Positions 9,272 through 18,769 are shown, counted from the first letter of the stretch. The stretch is DNA of 64,000 nt from Thermus caldilimi (GCF_004684245.1 NZ_CP038452.1:1226796-1290795), one strand, 5' to 3'. Program-made: numbers and translations. The notes: generated by a model not told the origin, from the sequence alone.

Positions 9272-10630
9272 CTACTGCCTCCGCCTGGGATCCAAGGCAT
9301 CCCGCAGGCCATCGCCCAAGAAGTTCCAGGACAGCACGGAAAGGAAGATGAAGAACCCGGGCCATAGCACCCAGGGCCGATCGGTGAAGGAGGCAAATCC
9401 CCCCTGCTGGGCCGCCTGCAGGAGAAGGCCCCAGCTGGTGTAGGGCTCCGTGACCCCAAGCCCCAGGAAGGAGAGCCCACTTTCCCCCAGGATGAAGCCG
9501 GGAATGGTCAGGGAAAGGCTTACGATCACGTAGCTGGCGGTGGCAGGCAGGATGTGGCGGGCGATGATGCGCCCATCCGAAGCCCCCAAGGCCCTGGCCG
9601 CCTGCACGTAGTCCATCTCCCGCACGGACAGGACGATCCCCCGCTCCACCCGGGCCAATCCCCCCCAGCCGATGAAACCCAAAAGCCCCACCACCAGGTA
9701 GAAGGTGAGGAGGGGATCGATGTGGGTGGGAAACACCGCCCTCAAGGAGATGAGGAGGAAAAGGCTGGGGATGGCGGCGATGATCTCCACGGTGCGCATG
9801 ATGAGGTCGTCAGGATCGAGCCTCAAAGGCTCCCGGAAAACCTTCCAAAGGATAAGAAGGGCCCCCCCCAACCCCAGGACCAGGACGAACCCATCCACCG
9901 CCAGGGAAAAGACACCCTTGCCGGGGCTGAGCCGCACAAAGGACCAGGCTAAGAACAGAACGCCAGCGGCCACAGCCAGCCAGAGAAAAAGGCCCACAAG
10001 CCCAAGCACCCAGCTCCAGCCGCGCCAGGCTCGAGGGGGGAGGGAAAGGGCAAAGGGCCGCCCCGAAAAGTAGCCGGCGATACCCCCCAGCAAGAGCCCC
10101 AGGGCGAAAGAAACCAAAGCGGAAAGGATGCCGATGGTAAGGGATACCTGCCCCCCGTAGACGATCCGGCTGAAGAGGTCCCGGCCAAAGTTGTCCGTAC
10201 CCATCAGGAAGATGCGCCCCGGGGGATCCACCCCAAAGAGCCTCAGGTCGGAGCGGAACACCTTGAAGACGGTGTAGGGCTGGTCGGGGGTTCGCACGAA
10301 AAAGCGCAGGTAGAACTTGCCCTGCGAAGGATCCTCCTCGTAACGGGGCTGGAGGGTTACCGGATCAATGCTGCGTTTGGTAGCGTAGACAAAAGGCCGG
10401 CTAAGCCTTCCCGTCTCGGGGTCCAAAAAGTGGATTCGGGTGGGCGGGTGGTTCCCCTTGGGGGGATAAAGCTCATAGTAGTTGGGATCGTAGGGGCTGA
10501 AAAAGCCGGCCAAAGCGGCCATCAGGTAGAGCACCAGAAGGATACGCCCGCCCCAGACCGCCAGGCGGTGCTTGCGAAACTGGCGCAAAACCAGCTGGGT
10601 TCGGGTGGGAGAAGGCGAAAGGCGTTCCAC
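9272..10630 (-). CDS. oppC: Oligopeptide ABC transporter permease (OppC/DppC type)
   Basis: A 452-residue inner-membrane permease. The N-terminal OppC_N segment and first helix (about 25-48) are followed by an unusually long periplasmic insert (about 50-150), then five or more helices. The permease motif with the EAA loop (ARALGASDGRII) near residues 350-362 contacts the ATPases. At 452 residues it is longer than the common 300: besides the periplasmic insert there is an extra pair of helices at about 195-260. Start is GTG at 10630 with AGGGGTG upstream, ten bases after the stop of the broken oppB. Confidence 0.88.
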   Translation of the reverse strand: MERLSPSPTRTQLVLRQFRKHRLAVWGGRILLVLYLMAALAGFFSPYDPNYYELYPPKGNHPPTRIHFLDPETGRLSRPFVYATKRSIDPVTLQPRYEEDPSQGKFYLRFFVRTPDQPYTVFKVFRSDLRLFGVDPPGRIFLMGTDNFGRDLFSRIVYGGQVSLTIGILSALVSFALGLLLGGIAGYFSGRPFALSLPPRAWRGWSWVLGLVGLFLWLAVAAGVLFLAWSFVRLSPGKGVFSLAVDGFVLVLGLGGALLILWKVFREPLRLDPDDLIMRTVEIIAAIPSLFLLISLRAVFPTHIDPLLTFYLVVGLLGFIGWGGLARVERGIVLSVREMDYVQAARALGASDGRIIARHILPATASYVIVSLSLTIPGFILGESGLSFLGLGVTEPYTSWGLLLQAAQQGGFASFTDRPWVLWPGFFIFLSVLSWNFLGDGLRDALDPRRRQ

Positions 10631-10639
10631 AGATCACCC

Positions 10640-10748
10640 CTATTCGTAGCGAATCCTGGGATCCACCCAGGCCAGGAGGAGATCGGAGATGAGATTGCCG
10701 ATCATCAAAAGGACCAGGCTCACCGTGAGAAAACCGGCGATCACGTAA
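10640..10748 (-). pseudogene. oppB: oppB, 3' fragment cut off by IS insertion
   Basis: The minus strand encodes the last 36 or so residues of an OppB permease ([10 protein letters not shown]...WVDPRIRYE, stop at 10640-10642). Removing the IS at 10749-11954 and one copy of GTAA joins it in frame to the N-terminal part: ...NQDLY then VIAGF. That perfect rejoining shows the gene was intact before insertion. It lies ten bases before oppC. Confidence 0.85.
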
Positions 10749-11954
10749 CTCAAAACTTGCACTTATCCACCCCCCGCATACCCATGCGCCAGGGGACCAC
10801 TTGAAAAGGGCCGCCGGGTTCCCTTCGGATGAAGGGTGCCATGCACCAGACGGCCCAAGCTCTACTCTGGACCCTCCTGGCCCTCCTGCCAACCCCCCAC
10901 CTCCGCGAATCCCTCAAAGCGCTTCTTCTCCTCCTTCTCACCGGCCACGGCAAGGCCAGGCCCCAGCACAGCAAGACCAAGTCCCCTTCCGCCCTCTCCC
11001 GCTTCCTCAACCGCTATCCCTGGCCCACCCGCGCCCTCATCCGCCTGGCTCGCAAGAAGGCCCAGGAAACCCTCCACCGGGCCAGGCCCAGGCGGGGGCC
11101 CAAGCCCAGGCTCCTGGTGGTCCTGGACCTGGTCACCCTGGAGAAGCGGGGCCTCTTCCCCGCCTTGCCCCTCTCCTTTTTCCACGGCAAGTGGGGGCTC
11201 CACCTGGTGGTGCTCTATCTGGTGCTGGGAGAGCTGCGCATCCCCTGGGCCTACCGGGTGTGGCGGGGGAAGGGGGAGAAGGCCCTTTCCCTCCTTGCCC
11301 TGCGTCTTCTGGCCTCCCTGCCCCCCTGGATGCGCAAGTCCTTCCACCTTCGGGTGGTGGCCGATGCTGCCTTCGGCACCGCCCGGTTTCTTGTGGGGGT
11401 GCGGGGGTTGGGTCTGGAAGCGGTGGTGGGGATGCGGCGGGACCGAAAGACGCGGGAGGGGCTTCCCCTCTTTGGGCTCAGACGGCAGGGGAGTCGGGTG
11501 CATCTGCGGGGACTTCCCTTTCCCGTGTGGGTGAGCTGGTACCGCTATCCCTTACCCGGGGGAGGGTGGGAGTGGCGGTACGTGGTGGCCACCTTTCCTG
11601 CGGGGCCACGGACTGTGCTGGTGTGGGGGCGGCGGCGGTTTACCATTGAGCACTTCTTCCGCACGGTAAAGAGCGAGTTTTCCCTGGGGCGTTTTGGGCA
11701 GCGGACGGCCTTGGGGGTGCATCGGTTTCTGGTGCTGTCCTTCCTGGCTTACCTGCTGGCCCACTGGGTGAGGCTAGCTCCAGACGGGAGAGGTCTTTCT
11801 TGGCGGGAGGCTGGGTGGGCAGCGGCGCGCCTGCTGCTGCCGGAGGTGGTCTTGCGGGTCCTCATGGCCGAGCTGGGAGCTTTGGGTCTTTGGCCTCCGC
11901 CTGCGGGGGGAAGGGGGTGTTCATGCAGGGTATTCGGGAGGTGCAAGTTTTGAG
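10749..11954 (+). mobile_element. IS4-superfamily insertion sequence in oppB, 1206 bp
   Basis: Perfect 14-bp terminal inverted repeats (CTCAAAACTTGCAC at 10749-10762, its complement at 11941-11954), flanked by a direct repeat GTAA at 10745-10748 and 11955-11958. One transposase gene reads opposite to the opp operon. Intact ends, intact gene and exact target duplication suggest recent insertion. A 4-bp duplication is seen in IS701-like members of the superfamily, but I cannot assign the subgroup. Confidence 0.88.
10829..11953 (+). CDS. IS4-superfamily transposase
   Basis: A 374-residue protein with an RNase H-like DDE core: first Asp in LLVVLDLVTLEKRG (about residue 97), second in VVADAAFG (about 182), and the catalytic Glu in the Y/R-type segment IEHFFRTVKSEF (about 275). 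The N-terminal 80 residues are helical and basic. The stop codon TGA is part of the right inverted repeat. The ending is Cys/Gly-rich and probably just coding drift into the repeat. It is complete and could be active. Confidence 0.82.
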   Translation: MKGAMHQTAQALLWTLLALLPTPHLRESLKALLLLLLTGHGKARPQHSKTKSPSALSRFLNRYPWPTRALIRLARKKAQETLHRARPRRGPKPRLLVVLDLVTLEKRGLFPALPLSFFHGKWGLHLVVLYLVLGELRIPWAYRVWRGKGEKALSLLALRLLASLPPWMRKSFHLRVVADAAFGTARFLVGVRGLGLEAVVGMRRDRKTREGLPLFGLRRQGSRVHLRGLPFPVWVSWYRYPLPGGGWEWRYVVATFPAGPRTVLVWGRRRFTIEHFFRTVKSEFSLGRFGQRTALGVHRFLVLSFLAYLLAHWVRLAPDGRGLSWREAGWAAARLLLPEVVLRVLMAELGALGLWPPPAGGRGCSCRVFGRCKF

Positions 11955-11958
11955 GTAA

Positions 11959-12833
11959 AGGTCCTGGTTGGCGATGGCGTCCAGGAAAAAGGGGGTAATA
12001 CCCGGCCAGGCCATAACCACCTCCACGAACCCCGCTCCCGAGATCAAGCTGGGAAGAAGCCCGCCCAAGGTGGCCACGAAGGGAATTACTGCGTTACGAA
12101 AGGCGTGCTTGTAAAGGACCACCCGCTCGGCCAAGCCCTTGGCCCGGGCCGTGCGGATATAGTCCTGGGATAACACCTCCAGCATCTGTCCCCGCATGAG
12201 GCGGGAAAGCCCGGCGATATCGTTGGCGGTGGCCACCAGCACAGGCACCACCGCATGCCAGGCGATGTCCAGGATCTGGCGCAAGGGCGGCATCTGTTCA
12301 AAGCCGCTGCTAGTCATTCCGGAAACCGGGAAGATAAGGGTACCCGTGCGGAACTTGATCTGGAGAAGCACATAGATGGCGATAAGCGCCAAGAAAAAGC
12401 TGGGCACGGAAAGCCCGATATACGCCAGAAAGGAAAGGATCCTGTCCCCTAAGGAGTACTGGCGCACCGCCCCGTAGACCCCGATGGGAATGGCCACCAG
12501 GTACAGAAGAAGGGTGGAAGGGATAACGATCACCATGGAGTTCACCACTCGAGGCCAGATCACCTCCAGCACCGGTGCCTGATAGGCAAAGGAATAACCC
12601 AGGTTCAGGTGCAACAGGTTATCCATCCAAAGCAGGTACTGCTCGTAGATGGGGCGATCCAGGCCGAACTGGGCCCTAAGGCGGGCGATGGTTTCCGGGG
12701 TCACCTTGGGGTCCAGCTCCAGCTGGGTTAGGTAATCCCCAGGGGCCAGCTGGATGATGAGGAAGGCCAGGAAGGTAGCCCCGAAGAAGGTGGGGATCAG
12801 GTACAGGATACGACGAAGGATGTATGCGGTCAT
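11959..12833 (-). pseudogene. oppB: oppB, 5' fragment (IS-disrupted peptide permease)
   Basis: About 290 residues of an OppB/DppB-type permease: N-terminal helix (RRILYLIPTFFGATFLAFL), the periplasmic loop with the APGDY motif, four further helices and the EAA loop (RTARAKGLAERVV). The IS splits the gene after NQDLY, removing the last helix from the frame; translation would run on through IS sequence to a stop at 11862. The last membrane segment is lost, so the permease is unlikely to work, which should disable this importer unless another permease substitutes. Start ATG at 12833. Confidence 0.85.
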
Positions 12834-12845
12834 GGCTTCCCAAAG

Positions 12846-12875
12846 TATCCCCGGGGCCGATAGACCCCGGGGATA
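12846..12875 (-). terminator. Strong hairpin between oppA and oppB
   Basis: A perfect inverted repeat, TATCCCCGGGG and its complement with an eight-base loop, in the oppA-oppB gap. There is no T-run, so it is likely a partial terminator or an mRNA-stabilising stem that keeps oppA mRNA more abundant than the permease mRNA, a common pattern in such operons. Confidence 0.6.
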
Positions 12876-12888
12876 CCCTACGGCTAGC

Positions 12889-14640
12889 TCATTTCTTGAT
12901 GAAGGTCAGCTCCAGCTCCCGCTGGCCCCAGATGCTGCTGATGATGGCCTCGGGGTGCTCCCCACCCAGGCGGTTGTTCCAGGCGGGGTGGTAGTTGGGC
13001 CCTGCGATGTAGATGACGGGAAGGAGCTGGACCTCGATCTCCTGCATGCGGTAGCCGATCTCCACCCGCTTCTTGAAATCAAGCTCGGTGCGGCCACGGG
13101 AGTAAAGGGCATCCAGCTGGGTCTCTCGGGGGTCGATGCACTGACCCGACTTGTTCCACATGTGCAGGTTGCCCTTGCAGGGCACCACGTTGGAGCCGAA
13201 GGGCCAGTCCAGCCCGCCGCCGGAAAGCCCGATGATGATGGCGTCAAAGGGCCGGTCAGGGCCAGAGGAGAGAAGTTGCCCCACCAGGGTGTTGAAGTCA
13301 ATGGCGGTGAAGTTCACCTTCACCCCCACCTTCTTGGCCTCGTCCACGATGAGCTTGGCGATCTGTTCCCGCTGGGCGTTGCCGGCGTTGGTGGCGAGGT
13401 TAAACTCCAACCTGCGGCCCCGGCTGTCCACCAGGTAACCCTCCCGGTCCTTGCGGGTGAAGCCCAACTCGGCCAGGAGCTTGGCAGCCTCCTGGAGGTT
13501 GTACTCGTACTTGGGCACCTTGGGGTTCACCCACTGGGTGAGCACGGGGTAGACGCTGGTGTACATGGGGGTGCCCAGGCCGCCGTAGACGATGTCGATC
13601 ACCGCCTGGCGGTTCACGATGTGGCTCATGGCCCGACGGAACTTGTCGGAGCGGAAGAGGTTTTGCTTGAAGGGATCCGAGGCCTTGTTCCAGTTGAAGA
13701 CCATGAACTGGCTGCTGGCCACCGGGGAAGCGTTCACCTTGATGGTGGCGTCCAGGCGCCCCTGCTGGATGGCCTGGCGGATCTGGGAGATGTGGTCCAC
13801 GGTGGCAGGGGCCATGAGGTCGATGTTCCCCGCCAGGAACTCCGCCAGCTGGGCGTTGGTGTCCTTGACGATCTTGATCTCGTAGCGGTCCAAGTAGGGC
13901 AAGGGATTCCCCGCCTCGTCCTTGTTCCACTCCCCAAAGACCGGGTTGCGCTTCAGCACCAGGCGCTCACCGGGGCGGTAGCTCTCGATGAGCCAGGGCC
14001 CGCCGGACACGATGTTTTCCGGCTTCTCGTTCAGGGTCCACATCTTCTTGATGCCCTCGGCGCCATCCTTCTGGTAGACGGGCCCAAAGATGTGGGCCGG
14101 CCAGGGCTCAAAGCTGGCTACGGCAAAGGCTTCCGCATCCGTCTTGGGGTAGATGAAGCGGATGGTGTAGTCGTCAATCTTCCTAAGGGTGATGGGCTTG
14201 CCGTCGATGAAGAAGGAGTCGTAGCTGTTGGACCCCACCGCCTTATCCGTGTGGATGCGCCAGGTCATGATCCAGTCGTCGGCGGTGATGGGCTTACCAT
14301 CGGACCACTTCATGCCCCGGCGGATCTTGAAGGTGATCTCCAGCTTGTTGGGGCTCACCGTCCAGGACTCCGCCATATAGGGGATCCAGTCCCCGGTGGT
14401 GGGGTCGCGCATGACCAGACCCCTGGCCCCGGAGATGATCTCCGGAACGTTCCCTGCCTCTGCGGTAATAAAGGGGTTAAAGGTGCGGTAGTCAGAGATG
14501 ACCGCTGCCCGCAGGGTGCCGCCCCTCTTGACCTCAGAGGGCTTGGCCACCGTCCACTTCTGCGGCCAGACGAAGGTCTGGGCGCTGGCCACTCCTGCCA
14601 GGGCTATAAGGCCAACCACAACTGCCAGGGCTTTTCTCAT
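12889..14640 (-). CDS. oppA: Oligopeptide ABC transporter substrate-binding protein (family 5)
   Basis: A 583-residue exported protein that captures peptides outside the membrane and delivers them to the permeases. The chosen ATG at 14640 has AGAGGAGG upstream and gives a clear signal peptide (MRKALAVVVGLIALAGVASA, cut after ASA). The mature part has the SBP_bac_5 pattern: LRAAVISDYRTFNP, the MAESW-type segment near residue 85, then KIRRGMKWSDGKPITADD. There is no lipobox cysteine, so anchoring is unclear. It is the first gene of the opp operon and has its own promoter just outside an IS4-like element. Confidence 0.9.
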   Translation of the reverse strand: MRKALAVVVGLIALAGVASAQTFVWPQKWTVAKPSEVKRGGTLRAAVISDYRTFNPFITAEAGNVPEIISGARGLVMRDPTTGDWIPYMAESWTVSPNKLEITFKIRRGMKWSDGKPITADDWIMTWRIHTDKAVGSNSYDSFFIDGKPITLRKIDDYTIRFIYPKTDAEAFAVASFEPWPAHIFGPVYQKDGAEGIKKMWTLNEKPENIVSGGPWLIESYRPGERLVLKRNPVFGEWNKDEAGNPLPYLDRYEIKIVKDTNAQLAEFLAGNIDLMAPATVDHISQIRQAIQQGRLDATIKVNASPVASSQFMVFNWNKASDPFKQNLFRSDKFRRAMSHIVNRQAVIDIVYGGLGTPMYTSVYPVLTQWVNPKVPKYEYNLQEAAKLLAELGFTRKDREGYLVDSRGRRLEFNLATNAGNAQREQIAKLIVDEAKKVGVKVNFTAIDFNTLVGQLLSSGPDRPFDAIIIGLSGGGLDWPFGSNVVPCKGNLHMWNKSGQCIDPRETQLDALYSRGRTELDFKKRVEIGYRMQEIEVQLLPVIYIAGPNYHPAWNNRLGGEHPEAIISSIWGQRELELTFIKK

Positions 14641-14673
14641 ATCGCCTGCCTCCTCTGCTACCTTACGCTGGAC

Positions 14674-14703
14674 AGGGTACCCGGTTATTCTGGACTCTGT
14701 CAA
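14674..14703 (-). promoter_or_regulatory. oppA promoter
   Basis: On the minus strand, TTGACA (14703-14698) and TACCCT (14679-14674) with an 18-bp spacer, 33 bp before the oppA start. The neighbouring IS and its target duplication begin only 3-9 bp upstream of the -35 box, so the core promoter is kept but anything further upstream was displaced. Confidence 0.7.
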
Positions 14704-14712
14704 GCGTGTCAC

Positions 14713-15899
14713 CTGAGCTCCCCCTTTGAGTTCAGACAAAATGGGGCTGTATGAGGAGCTTGCCGTTTGGACCGGAGGCTTTACGCCCCTTCGTGAGCCC
14801 TCTGCTGGATGCCTGGCTGGAGCGCCACGAGGAGAAGGTAGCCCGGTTGCTCTGGGCCATCCTGGCCTCAGGTTCTGCCCGCAAGAGCGATTGGGCCAGG
14901 GCCTACCGCCAAGAGGCCACGGAGGAAGCCAACTACAAGGCCATTGACCGACTCCTTCCCCTCCTGGAACCCCAGCGCTACCTCCTGCGCCTCCTGGACC
15001 CCAAGACCCCCTTCCTCCTGGTGGACCCCACGGAGGTACCCCGTCCCCAGGCGAAACGGACCCCCTACGTGGGCCGGCTTTCCGACGGCAAGACCCTGGG
15101 CTTTTGGGCGGTGGTGTTGGCCCAACCCTACGAGGGCCGGGCGGTGCCGGTGTACGTGGGGAGCTACTGGGAGGGGAAGCCGGAGGGGAGGAACCGGACG
15201 TGGGAGGATTGGGTGGAGGCGGTGCGGGAATACGTGGAGGAGGAGACGGTGTGGGTATTTGACCGGGAGTTCTCCTTTGCGGGGTGGCTGGAGGTGCTGG
15301 AGCGGGCGGGGGTGAGGTATGCGGTGCGGTTGAACCTGGGGACGAGGCCGCGGTTGGAATGGAGAGGGGAGCGGTTGGTGCCCTGGGTGGATCGGGGGCG
15401 GGAGGTGAGGTACGAGGGGGTGAGGTACCGGGGGGAGGTGGAGGTGAACCTGGTGGGGGTGTGGCGGGAGGGGATGCGGGAGGCGCTTTGGGTGATGGGG
15501 AACCTGCCTCCGGAGGAGCTTCTTGGGGTGTACGAGGAGAGGATGAAGATGGAGGAGGGGTTCAGGGACCTGAAGGGGCACATGGGGTTTGCTGGGGTGA
15601 TGAGCAAGGGGTGGGAAGCGATGGAGAAGACGCTGGCCCTGGTGGCGTTGGCCTACGGGGTGGGGCTTTTGGTGGGGGAGGAGGCGCGGAGGCGCCTGAA
15701 AGGGGGGGCGCGAAGGGAAGGCGGAAGTGGGGGGTATACTCGGGGCTCTTTGTCCTCTTGAGAGGGCCTGTGCGCTTTTCCCGGGAAGAATGGGAAGGGA
15801 TCCTGCGCCAAGCCTTGGAGGTCTGGTGGCACAGGCTATTTCCTGTTCCCCCTCATCCCCAGGAGGTAAAGGATGTCCGAACTTAGAGGGGGAGCTCAG
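14713..15899 (+). mobile_element. IS4-like insertion sequence upstream of oppA, 1187 bp
   Basis: Terminal inverted repeats of 26 bp with three mismatches at 14713-14738 and 15874-15899, outer end CTGAGCTCCCCCT. A direct repeat TGTCAC flanks both sides (14707-14712 and 15900-15905). The transposase is split between two overlapping frames. It differs from the IS in oppB in both ends and protein. Confidence 0.88.
14751..15886 (+). CDS. IS4-family transposase in two frames (shift at A3G7)
   Basis: The first frame (14751-15761) gives 336 residues with the DDE pieces LLVDPTEVPRP (Asp about 88), WVFDREFSF (Asp about 163) and the Glu of the Y-x2-R-x3-E-x6-K-type region KMEEGFRDLKGHMGF (about 265). 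Continuation is in the -1 frame up to 15886 and supplies the family-typical end (KWGVYSGLFVLLRG). The switch point fits AAAGGGGGGG at about 15701-15710, where slipping back one base joins LKGG to GAKGRRKWG. This is either programmed -1 frameshifting or slippage, or a recent indel. Both IS ends and the target duplication are intact. Confidence 0.75.
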
Positions 15900-15964
15900 T
15901 GTCACCCCTTTAGCTTGACCCCGCTGCCAGCACGTGGAAAAATCCCCTCCATAAGGAGGTGGTG

Positions 15965-16996
15965 ATGAAAGCCGTGGTCATGGAGGCTCGAGGGGGTCCA
16001 GAGGTCTTAAAGGTAACCGAGGTACCCACGCCTGAACCCGGTCCCAAGGAAGTAAGGATCCGCGTCAAAGCCGCAGCCCTCAACCACCTGGACATCTGGG
16101 TTCGCAAGGGAGTGGCCAGCCCCAAGCTTCCCTTACCCCACATCCTGGGAGCCGATGCCTCGGGGGTGGTGGACGCAGTTGGGCCTGGGGTAACGGGCTT
16201 TGCCCCTGGGGACGAGGTGGTGGTGAATCCTGGTCTCTCCTGCGGCCACTGCGAGCGGTGCCTGGCAGGGGAGGATAACCTCTGCCCCAAATACGAGATC
16301 CTGGGCGAGCACCGCTGGGGGGCCTATGCTGAGTACCTGGTGGTACCCGAGGTGAACCTCCTTAAGAAGCCCCAAAACCTTTCCTTTGAAGAAGCCGCTG
16401 CCATCCCCCTGACCTTCCTCACCGCCTGGCAGATGGTGGTGGACAAACTCCAGGTGCAGCCTGGCGAGGATATTCTGGTCATGGCGGCAGGGAGTGGGGT
16501 TAGCGTGGCCGCCATCCAGATCGCCAAGCTCTTCGGGGCCCGGGTCGTCGCCACCGCAGGCTCGGAGGAAAAGCTCAGGAAGGCCAAGGAACTGGGAGCC
16601 GATGAAACCGTGAACTACACCCACCCCGACTGGCCCAAGGAGGTACGCCGCCTAACGGGCGGGAAAGGTGCCGACAAGGTGGTGGACCACACGGGAGCCC
16701 TTTACTTTGAGGGGGTGATCCGGGCCACGGCCAATGGGGGCAGAATCGCCATCGCCGGGGCTTCCTCGGGATACGAGGGCACCCTTCCCTTCGCCCACGT
16801 GTTCTTCCGGCAACTTTCCATCCTGGGCTCCACCATGGGCTCCAAAAGCCGCCTTTTCCCTATCCTGCGCTTTGTGGAACAGGGAAGGCTAAAGCCCGTG
16901 GTGGGGCAGGTGCTTCCCTTGGAGGAGGCTGCGGAGGGACACCGCCTCCTGGAGGAGCGGCGCATCTTCGGCAAAGTGGTGCTACGGGTGGACTAG
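15965..16996 (+). CDS. Zinc-type alcohol dehydrogenase/quinone oxidoreductase family protein
   Basis: A 343-residue medium-chain dehydrogenase. The GroES-like domain (about 1-130) holds the structural-zinc cysteines C93, C96, C99 and C107. The position that carries the first catalytic-zinc cysteine in alcohol dehydrogenases is Asn40 here (ALNHLDIWVRKG), as in quinone reductase-like members, so a catalytic zinc is doubtful. The NAD(P) Rossmann motif is AAGSGVSVAAIQIAK (about 164-178). The ATG at 15965 follows AAGGAGGTGGTG, an ideal ribosome site. The substrate cannot be told. It stands alone between the IS and the reductase gene. Confidence 0.85.
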   Translation: MKAVVMEARGGPEVLKVTEVPTPEPGPKEVRIRVKAAALNHLDIWVRKGVASPKLPLPHILGADASGVVDAVGPGVTGFAPGDEVVVNPGLSCGHCERCLAGEDNLCPKYEILGEHRWGAYAEYLVVPEVNLLKKPQNLSFEEAAAIPLTFLTAWQMVVDKLQVQPGEDILVMAAGSGVSVAAIQIAKLFGARVVATAGSEEKLRKAKELGADETVNYTHPDWPKEVRRLTGGKGADKVVDHTGALYFEGVIRATANGGRIAIAGASSGYEGTLPFAHVFFRQLSILGSTMGSKSRLFPILRFVEQGRLKPVVGQVLPLEEAAEGHRLLEERRIFGKVVLRVD

Positions 16997-17144
16997 TCCT
17001 CTCCGGGAGCAAGACCCCACCTCCATAGCGAGCTGGCGGATCATGGGGCGGAGATTCCGGGATGGGGTCAAGACCTTTGTCCCTAACCGGAAGCCGCCGC
17101 CCATAGGCTTTCCTTAAGGGTAGAATGCAGGGCGAGGTGAGGCC

Positions 17145-18152
17145 ATGGAGCACACCGACGTGATCATCATTGGCGCGGGCCCCGCTGGGCTTTTTGCGGG
17201 CTTCTACGTGGGCATGCGGGGGCTTTCCTTCCGCTTCATCGACCCCTTGCCCGAGCCTGGGGGGCAACTTTCCGCTTTGTATCCGGAGAAATACATCTAC
17301 GACGTGGCGGGCTTTCCCAAGGTGTACGCCAAAGACCTAGTGAAGGGGTTGGTGGAGCAGGTGGCTCCCTTCAACCCCATCTACAGCCTGGGGGAGCGGG
17401 CGGAAACCCTGGAAAGGGAAGGGGATCACTTCAAGGTGACCACCTCCTCCGGGAACACCTACACCGCCAAGGCGGTAATCATCGCCGCCGGGGTGGGTGC
17501 CTTTGAGCCCAGGCGCCTGGGTGCCCCTGGAGAAAGGGAGCTCGAGGGCAAGGGCGTCTACTATGCGGTGAAGACCAAGGCCGAGTTCCAGGGCAGGCGG
17601 GTCCTCATCGTGGGAGGTGGGGATAGCGCCGTGGACTGGGCCCTGAACCTTCTGGGCACCGCTAAGGAGATCACCCTGATCCACAGGAGGCCCCAGTTCC
17701 GGGCCCACGAGGCCAGCGTGAAGGAGCTCTTCAAAGCCCATGAGGAAGGGCGCCTTACCGTGCTCACCCCCTACGAGGTGCGGCGGATCGAAGGGGATAC
17801 CCAGGTGCGCAAGGCGGTGATCTTCCACAACGGGACCCAGGAGGAAAAGGAGCTAGAGGTGGACGCCGTGCTGATCCTGGCGGGCTACCTCACCAAGCTG
17901 GGGCCCTTGGCCAACTGGGGGCTGGAGCTGGAAAAGAACAAGATTAAGGTGGACACCACCATGGCCACCAGCATCCCCGGGGTCTACGCCTGCGGCGACA
18001 TCGTCACCTACCCGGGAAAGCTTCCCCTGATCGTGCTGGGTTTTGGCGAAGCCGCCATCGCCGCCAACCACGCCGCCGCCTACGCCAACCCTGCCCTCAA
18101 GGTGAACCCCGGCCACTCCTCGGAAAAGGCCGAGGAGAAAGCCCCGGCCTAA
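17145..18152 (+). CDS. Ferredoxin/flavodoxin-NADP+ reductase, thioredoxin-reductase-like type
   Basis: A 335-residue FAD enzyme with an N-terminal FAD motif [12 protein letters not shown] (8-19), [16 protein letters not shown], an NADP motif [11 protein letters not shown] (about 155-165) and a late FAD motif [12 protein letters not shown]. The redox CxxC of thioredoxin reductase is absent, which together with the GGQL and C-terminal features marks the ferredoxin-NADP reductase subgroup found in Bacillus and Thermus. It passes electrons between NADPH and ferredoxin or flavodoxin in the cytoplasm. A strong hairpin follows the stop. Confidence 0.9.
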   Translation: MEHTDVIIIGAGPAGLFAGFYVGMRGLSFRFIDPLPEPGGQLSALYPEKYIYDVAGFPKVYAKDLVKGLVEQVAPFNPIYSLGERAETLEREGDHFKVTTSSGNTYTAKAVIIAAGVGAFEPRRLGAPGERELEGKGVYYAVKTKAEFQGRRVLIVGGGDSAVDWALNLLGTAKEITLIHRRPQFRAHEASVKELFKAHEEGRLTVLTPYEVRRIEGDTQVRKAVIFHNGTQEEKELEVDAVLILAGYLTKLGPLANWGLELEKNKIKVDTTMATSIPGVYACGDIVTYPGKLPLIVLGFGEAAIAANHAAAYANPALKVNPGHSSEKAEEKAPA

Positions 18153-18173
18153 GATTCCTCCCCGCTTCTCACG

Positions 18174-18195
18174 GGCCCCGGGGTAGCCCGGGGCC
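18174..18195 (+). terminator. Terminator after the NADP+ reductase gene
   Basis: GGCCCCGGG and CCCGGGGCC pair perfectly around a four-base loop, followed by TGGCTTTGT. It lies 22 bp after the stop codon. Confidence 0.7.
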
Positions 18196-18220
18196 TGGCT
18201 TTGTCCTAAGATGGGGGCAT

Positions 18221-18769
18221 ATGCGGGTTGCCCTTTTCATTGACGGATCCTACATGTACCTGGCCACCAAGCGCCTGGGCTGGAACGTGGACCACCGCCG
18301 GGTGCTGACCCAGTTCGCCACCCCGGAGCAGCTTTATAACGCTTTCTACTATGTGCCCATCACCGATCCCGAGGACGAGCGTCAGCAGCGCTTCATCGAC
18401 GCCTTGGTCTTCATGGGCTACACGGTGCGAAGCCGCTTGGTGCGGGGGGAAGCCCGGTTTGAGGCCATGATGGCCACGGACCTCCTCACCACCGCCCCCC
18501 GCTGGGACCGGGCCATCGTGGCCAGCGGTTCGGGAGAACTGGCCCACACCTTCAGCGCCCTGAGGGCCCTGGGGAAGGAGATCCACCTCCTCGGCGTGCA
18601 CGAGCTGGCGGACCTCGAGCTCCGCAACCAGGCGGACCGCTTCCTAAACCTCCCCGAGTGGCGGGAGGTACTGGAGAGGACCCTGGGGGGCCGCCGCACC
18701 TACGCGGGCTATCCCGTGGAGGCCACGGTGGAGGTGCCCCCCGCCCCGGTGGAAGACGCCCAGTCCTGA
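18221..18769 (+). CDS. NYN-domain protein (LabA/DUF88 type)
   Basis: A 182-residue protein of the PIN-like NYN fold. The first strand carries the acidic motif ALFIDGSYMY (Asp9); further conserved acids fall in VPITDPED (about 47-54) and MMATDLLTT, and the SGSGEL strand follows (family usually SGDGDF). The two last acidic positions are changed to Ser and Glu here, so nuclease activity may be reduced. NYN proteins act on RNA; LabA homologues affect gene regulation in cyanobacteria. The C-terminal 30 residues are Pro/Val-rich. It is followed after three bases by an exported protein gene. Confidence 0.78.
   Translation: MRVALFIDGSYMYLATKRLGWNVDHRRVLTQFATPEQLYNAFYYVPITDPEDERQQRFIDALVFMGYTVRSRLVRGEARFEAMMATDLLTTAPRWDRAIVASGSGELAHTFSALRALGKEIHLLGVHELADLELRNQADRFLNLPEWREVLERTLGGRRTYAGYPVEATVEVPPAPVEDAQS

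Noticed and set aside
12754-14754. A 666-codon open frame on the plus strand
   Set aside because: It mirrors oppB and oppA, which have signal peptide, motifs and promoter. The translation (repetitive Val/His/Gly/Asp) has no recognisable domain.
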